A DNA stretch of 9,486 nucleotides, from assembly GCA_946478985.1 (NCBI GenBank), contig CAMLDZ010000117.1, positions 1 to 9,486 of the forward strand, given 5' to 3'. Positions 6,684 through 9,486 of this stretch are shown here, one piece after another. Below the pieces are notes generated by a model. The model was given only the letters and a program-made list of their open reading frames with translations, searched no databases and was not told the DNA's origin. The DNA is from an uncultured Solimonas sp. (GTDB lineage: Bacteria > Pseudomonadota > Gammaproteobacteria > Nevskiales > Nevskiaceae). The stretch's first letter is position 1, and each line of letters opens with the position of its first letter. The translations under genes and the position numbers were made by a program.

Positions 6684-7450
6684 CGGCAATGACGATGAAT
6701 GCCGACGACGGCCTCGACGACGTGATCGCGCCTCCGGCGCGACGTCTGTTGCAGCTGCTGGCCGGCGTCGCCGCCTTCGCCACGGTGCTCGGCGTGGGCT
6801 GGTCGGCGATGCAGTTCACCAATCGCCAGCCGGTCACGCGCGTGCAGATCGAGGGTCGCTTCGCGCGGCTGAAGATCCCCGACATCGACGCCGCGGTGCG
6901 GCCGCTGGCCGACCGTGCCTTCGGCGATCTGGATCTGATCGCCGCGCGCGATGCCGTGCAGGCACTGCCGTGGACCGCGCACGCCAGTGTCGAGCGCGTG
7001 TGGCCGGCGACACTGCGCGTGCGCGCGGTCGAGCGCCGTCCGTTCGCGCGCTGGGGCGAGACCTCGCTGCTCGACATGGAGGCGCAGGTTTTCACGCCGG
7101 CCGCCGACGAGATTCCCGGGCAACTGCCGCGCCTGGGCGGCACGCCGGGCAAGGAAACGGTGGTGCTCGACATGTACCGCCGCCTCAGCGCGCAGCTGGC
7201 GGCATCGCCGTTCGCGCTGCAGGGCCTGCAGCAGGATGCGCGCGGCGAGTGGACCGCGCAGACCGAGGACGGCGTCGAACTGCGCTTCGGCCGCGACGAC
7301 CCGCAGGACAAGCTCGAATTTCTGCTCGGCCCCGCCGAGCGTGTACTCAAGAACCGGATCAGCGAAGTGAAATACGTGGATTTGCGCTACACCAATGGTT
7401 TCTCCGTCGGCTGGCGGGATGCTCCGTCCGCGGCCAAGAAGGAGCAATAA
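6680..7450 (+). CDS. ftsQ: FtsQ, divisome POTRA-domain protein
   Basis: Bitopic inner-membrane protein that recruits FtsB/FtsL and links early and late divisome parts. With the ATG at 6680 it has 256 residues. A short acidic cytoplasmic tail comes first, then RR and one membrane helix (about 23-44). A POTRA domain (about 50-118) holds VTRVQIEGRF, ALPWTAHASVERVWPATLRVRAVERRPFARWG. The FtsQ beta domain follows, with KLEFLLGPAERVL and VDLRYTNGFSVGW near the end. The ATG at 6680 overlaps the ddl stop (ATGA) and has GGAGGG (6671-6676) close upstream, with slightly short spacing. ATGs at 6689 and 6695 are alternatives with too long a spacing. It ends in a Lys-rich tail, 2 bp before ftsA. Confidence 0.95.
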   Translation: MTAMTMNADDGLDDVIAPPARRLLQLLAGVAAFATVLGVGWSAMQFTNRQPVTRVQIEGRFARLKIPDIDAAVRPLADRAFGDLDLIAARDAVQALPWTAHASVERVWPATLRVRAVERRPFARWGETSLLDMEAQVFTPAADEIPGQLPRLGGTPGKETVVLDMYRRLSAQLAASPFALQGLQQDARGEWTAQTEDGVELRFGRDDPQDKLEFLLGPAERVLKNRISEVKYVDLRYTNGFSVGWRDAPSAAKKEQ

Positions 7451-7452
7451 CG

Positions 7453-8682
7453 ATGGCTCGTCGTGAAGAACGCAAGCTGCTGGTCGGTGTCGACATCGGC
7501 ACTTCCAAATGCACCGCCGTGGTCGGCCAGCTGCTGCCTGAAGGCAATGTCGAGATCGTCGGCTATGGCAGTGCCGCCTCGCGCGGCATGAACCGCGGCG
7601 ATGTCGTCAACATCGAGCTGACCACCCAGGCGATCAAGCGCGCCGTCGAGAACGCCGAGCACATGGCCAATTGCCGTGCGCAGTCGGTGTTCGTCGGCAT
7701 CTCCGGCACGCATATCCGCAGCCTCAACTCCGCCGGCGTCGCGCCGGTGCGCGCCGGCAGCGTCTCCGAGCGCGACGTCGACAGCGTCATGGACGCGGCA
7801 CGCGCGATCGCGATTCCGTCCGACCAGAAGATCCTGCACGTGATTCCGCAGGAGTTCGTCGTCGATGGCCGCGAGGGCATCCATGATCCGGTCGGCATGC
7901 ACGGCGTGCGGCTGGAAGCCAAGGTTCATGTCGTCACGGGCTCGATCTCGGCGGCGCAGAACATCTACAAATGCATCGAATCCTGCGGGCTCAAGGTCGA
8001 CAAGCTGATCCTGCAGCACCTGGCGTCGAGCTATGCCACCTTGCTGCCGGACGAGCGCGAGCTTGGCGTGGCGATGCTCGACATCGGTGCCGGCACCACG
8101 GACATCGCGGTGTTCCGCGGCGGCACCATCCGCCACACCGCGGTGCTGCCGATCGCCGGCAACCAGGTCACCAACGACATCAGCGTCGCCTTCCGCACGC
8201 CGGCGCCGTATGCCGAGGAATTGAAGGTGCATTACGGCTGCGCGCTGCCGCAGTTCGCCGGCAGCCACGAGGAGATCGAGGTCAAGGGCGTCGGCGACGC
8301 GCCGTCGCGGCGCCTGTCGCGGCTGACGCTGGCCGAGGTCATCAAGCCGCGCTACGAGGAGCTGTTCCGCTTCGTGCGCAAGGAACTGCAGCGTTCCGAC
8401 TGGTACGAACTGCTGGCGGGCGGCGTGGTACTGACCGGCGCCGCGGCACAGATGCCGGGCGTGATCGAGCTCGCCGAGGACGTCTTCGAACTGCCGGTGC
8501 GCCTGGGCGTGCCGCAGAACGTCGAAGGCCTCAAGGACGTGCTGCGCGATCCGGCCTACGCGACCGCCGCCGGCCTGCTGCTGTACGGCCGCCAGAACCA
8601 GCCGCAGCAGACCGCTACGCCGGGCGAGGGACTGGGCGCCTGGGTACAGCGTGTCAACGACTGGATCAAGGGCAACTTCTGA
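7453..8682 (+). CDS. ftsA: FtsA, actin-like Z-ring membrane anchor
   Basis: Cytoplasmic actin/Hsp70-fold ATPase that ties FtsZ to the membrane and recruits later division proteins. It has 409 residues, the usual length. Phosphate-1 loop VGVDIGTSKCTAVV lies near the N terminus and is followed by the FtsA-specific 1C (SHS2) region. Phosphate-2 loop LDIGAGTTDIAV has D210-D217. The adenosine loop region is LAGGVVLTGAAAQMPGV. The last 17 residues, GLGAWVQRVNDWIKGNF, form the amphipathic membrane-targeting helix seen at the C terminus of E. coli FtsA. The ATG has AAGGAG (7439-7444) with 8-nt spacing, the strongest ribosome site in the window, which fits the lack of overlap with ftsQ. It is followed by a 220-bp gap before ftsZ. 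Confidence 0.97.
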   Translation: MARREERKLLVGVDIGTSKCTAVVGQLLPEGNVEIVGYGSAASRGMNRGDVVNIELTTQAIKRAVENAEHMANCRAQSVFVGISGTHIRSLNSAGVAPVRAGSVSERDVDSVMDAARAIAIPSDQKILHVIPQEFVVDGREGIHDPVGMHGVRLEAKVHVVTGSISAAQNIYKCIESCGLKVDKLILQHLASSYATLLPDERELGVAMLDIGAGTTDIAVFRGGTIRHTAVLPIAGNQVTNDISVAFRTPAPYAEELKVHYGCALPQFAGSHEEIEVKGVGDAPSRRLSRLTLAEVIKPRYEELFRFVRKELQRSDWYELLAGGVVLTGAAAQMPGVIELAEDVFELPVRLGVPQNVEGLKDVLRDPAYATAAGLLLYGRQNQPQQTATPGEGLGAWVQRVNDWIKGNF

Positions 8683-8684
8683 GG

Positions 8685-8717
8685 GCCGGCGGTGAGGCCG
8701 GCGAGCTGTGATTTTTT
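8685..8717 (+). terminator. Possible weak terminator or attenuator after ftsA
   Basis: GCCGGC (8685-8690) and GCCGGC (8697-8702) form a 6-bp all-GC stem with a 6-nt loop starting just after the ftsA stop. A run of six T (8712-8717) follows, but 9 nt after the stem, which is farther than in a good intrinsic terminator. At most partial termination is expected, and it may be a 3'-end-stabilising hairpin. Confidence 0.3.
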
Positions 8718-8736
8718 ATTTGATTTTGATGATTTT
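8709..8736 (+). repeat. Three direct TGATTTT heptamers upstream of the ftsZ promoter
   Basis: TGATTTT begins at 8709, 8721 and 8730. A degenerate TGACATTTT begins at 8741 over the -35 box. The repeats lie within an AT-rich island; 8711-8800 has 26 G/C in 90 by hand count. Directly upstream of the -35 they could act as an UP element for RNA polymerase alpha or as a regulator site. Which of the two cannot be told from sequence. Confidence 0.4.
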
Positions 8737-8739
8737 ATG

Positions 8740-8768
8740 TTGACATTTTCACTGCAGCCTCGTAACGT
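8740..8768 (+). promoter_or_regulatory. Sigma70-type promoter for ftsZ
   Basis: A perfect -35 box TTGACA (8740-8745) is followed by a 17-bp spacer and TAACGT (8763-8768), which keeps the key T1, A2 and T6 of the -10 box. An AT-rich tract lies upstream of the -35. A start of transcription near 8775 would give an ftsZ leader of about 128 nt. A dedicated promoter here would let FtsZ be made at a higher level than the mur and ftsQA genes. Confidence 0.6.
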
Positions 8769-8772
8769 AATT

Positions 8773-8791
8773 TTGCGGAATTCTTTCGCAA
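8773..8791 (+). other. Inverted repeat at the expected ftsZ transcription start
   Basis: TTGCG (8773-8777) pairs with CGCAA (8787-8791) across a 9-nt loop, flanked by T-rich sequence on the left and A-rich on the right. It lies just downstream of the -10 box. It could form a 5'-end hairpin or an operator half-site pair. It is not followed by a T run on either strand, so it is not a terminator. Confidence 0.3.
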
Positions 8792-8876
8792 TAAAAAACT
8801 ACTAGCGGGCCGGGTCTGACAAGGCTGCGACACGGGCGTCGAGCGGCATGGACGCGATTTGGGTGAACAGTGACGA

Positions 8877-8895
8877 GCGCCGCAAGGCGCGGGAG
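8877..8895 (+). promoter_or_regulatory. GNRA-loop hairpin abutting the ftsZ ribosome binding site
   Basis: GCGCC (8877-8881), loop GCAA (8882-8885) and GGCGC (8886-8890) make a 5-bp GC stem capped by a stable GNRA tetraloop. The next base starts GGGAG (8891-8895), the ftsZ Shine-Dalgarno, 7 nt before the ATG. The hairpin leaves the ribosome site exposed and may keep it unpaired or stack against the 30S subunit. Confidence 0.5.
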
Positions 8896-8902
8896 CTTCA
8901 AA

Positions 8903-9486
8903 ATGAGCGGACAGACACGGGAAATCTTTGAATTGCTGGACGGTCAGCGCAAGCGCGCGGTGATCCGCGTCGTCGGTGTCGGCGGCGGCGGCTGCAACAC
9001 CGTCAACCAGATGGTCCAGGCGGGCATCGACGGCGTCGACTTCGTCGTCGCCAACACCGACCGCGACCACCTCGAACGCTGCACGTCCACCAACCAGCTG
9101 CAACTGGGCGTCGAGATCACGCGCGGTCTCGGTGCCGGCTCCAATCCGGAAATCGGCCGCCAGGCCGCCGAGGAAGATCGCGATCGCATCCGCGAGATGA
9201 TCGAGGGCACCGACCTGCTGTTCATCACGGCAGGCATGGGCGGCGGCACCGGCACCGGTGCGGCGCCGGTGATCGCGCAGATCGCCAAGGAACTCAACAT
9301 CCTCACCGTCGCGGTGGTCACCAAGCCGTTCGCGCACGAGGGCAAGAAGCGCATGGCGGTGGCCTCGCGCGGCATCGACGAGCTGCGTCAGTACACCGAC
9401 TCGCTGATCCTGATTCCCAACGAGAAGCTGTCGCTGGTGCTCGGCAAGAAGGTCACGCTGCTGAACTGCTTCCGCGCCGCCAACGA
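8903..9486 (+). CDS. ftsZ: FtsZ, tubulin-like division GTPase (3' partial)
   Basis: Cytoplasmic GTPase that polymerises into the Z-ring, bound to the membrane through FtsA. The first 194 residues are present; the rest of the GTPase domain, the T7 loop and the C-terminal FtsA-binding peptide lie beyond the window. Motifs are VGVGGGGCNTV (24-34), ANTD (50-53), GLGAGSNPEIGRQAAEEDR (75-93), the tubulin signature GGGTGTG (113-119), TKPFAHEGKKRM (140-151) and IPNEKL. The ATG at 8903 has GGGAG at 7 nt; an in-frame GTG at 8870 lacks a ribosome site. Compared with E. coli and Xanthomonas FtsZ it is rather divergent: ERCTSTNQ after the NTD motif, Cys31 in the glycine loop, and LLNCF (186-190) where LLDAF is common. 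Its place after ftsA makes it the main FtsZ. Confidence 0.97.
   Translation, partial: MSGQTREIFELLDGQRKRAVIRVVGVGGGGCNTVNQMVQAGIDGVDFVVANTDRDHLERCTSTNQLQLGVEITRGLGAGSNPEIGRQAAEEDRDRIREMIEGTDLLFITAGMGGGTGTGAAPVIAQIAKELNILTVAVVTKPFAHEGKKRMAVASRGIDELRQYTDSLILIPNEKLSLVLGKKVTLLNCFRAAN

Noticed and set aside
6551..7450. Extended FtsQ of 299 residues starting inside ddl
   Set aside because: The extension is out-of-frame ddl sequence. ATG 6680 overlaps the ddl stop and has GGAGGG just upstream.
6970..8682. Extended FtsA of 570 residues starting inside ftsQ
   Set aside because: The extra N-terminal part is the ftsQ sequence read in another frame. ATG 7453 has AAGGAG at 8 nt and gives the standard FtsA N terminus.
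8773..8791. Hairpin TTGCG/CGCAA as a transcription terminator
   Set aside because: Neither strand has a T run after the stem, and it would end transcription right at the ftsZ promoter start.
8735..9337. Antisense ORF of 200 codons opposite the ftsZ start
   Set aside because: It mirrors ftsZ codons, the product has no recognisable domain, and the + strand has a clear FtsZ with ribosome site.

Overview
The window is a stretch of a bacterial division and cell wall (dcw) cluster, all on the + strand. The order is murD (5' end missing), ftsW, murG, a small untitled reading frame, murC, murB, ddl, ftsQ, ftsA, ftsZ (3' end missing). Base composition is very GC-rich (roughly 70% by eye) with strong G/C at third codon positions. 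The order ddl-ftsQ-ftsA-ftsZ and the close protein similarity to E. coli MurD, MurG, MurC, DdlB and FtsA point to a gammaproteobacterium. Having murB between murC and ddl differs from E. coli, where murB lies elsewhere. A Nevskiales/Xanthomonadales-like lineage is a guess only.

Layout: positions 1-7450 are packed. Every junction from murD to ftsQ is a 4-nt start/stop overlap (ATGA or GTGA), except that murG and murC are separated by about 100 bp. That gap is itself bridged by a 34-codon frame that overlaps both neighbours by ATGA. ftsQ and ftsA are 2 bp apart. ftsA and ftsZ are separated by 220 bp, which hold an AT-rich island with a good sigma70-type promoter and several hairpins.

Function: MurB and MurC complete UDP-MurNAc and add L-Ala, MurD adds D-Glu, and Ddl makes D-Ala-D-Ala. 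MurG converts lipid I to lipid II, and FtsW polymerises lipid II at the septum. FtsQ, FtsA and FtsZ build the divisome and the Z-ring. The set couples precursor supply to septation.

The most unusual spot is murG/murC (3301-3411). A 91-bp segment lies between two perfect 10-bp copies of the start region. The segment carries an inverted copy of that region, which can fold over the murC start codon. This looks like an insertion that duplicated the murC start and turned a direct murG-murC overlap into a leader-ORF arrangement. The second interesting region is the ftsZ leader. The other genes look intact and ordinary, apart from a few residue substitutions at conserved positions.
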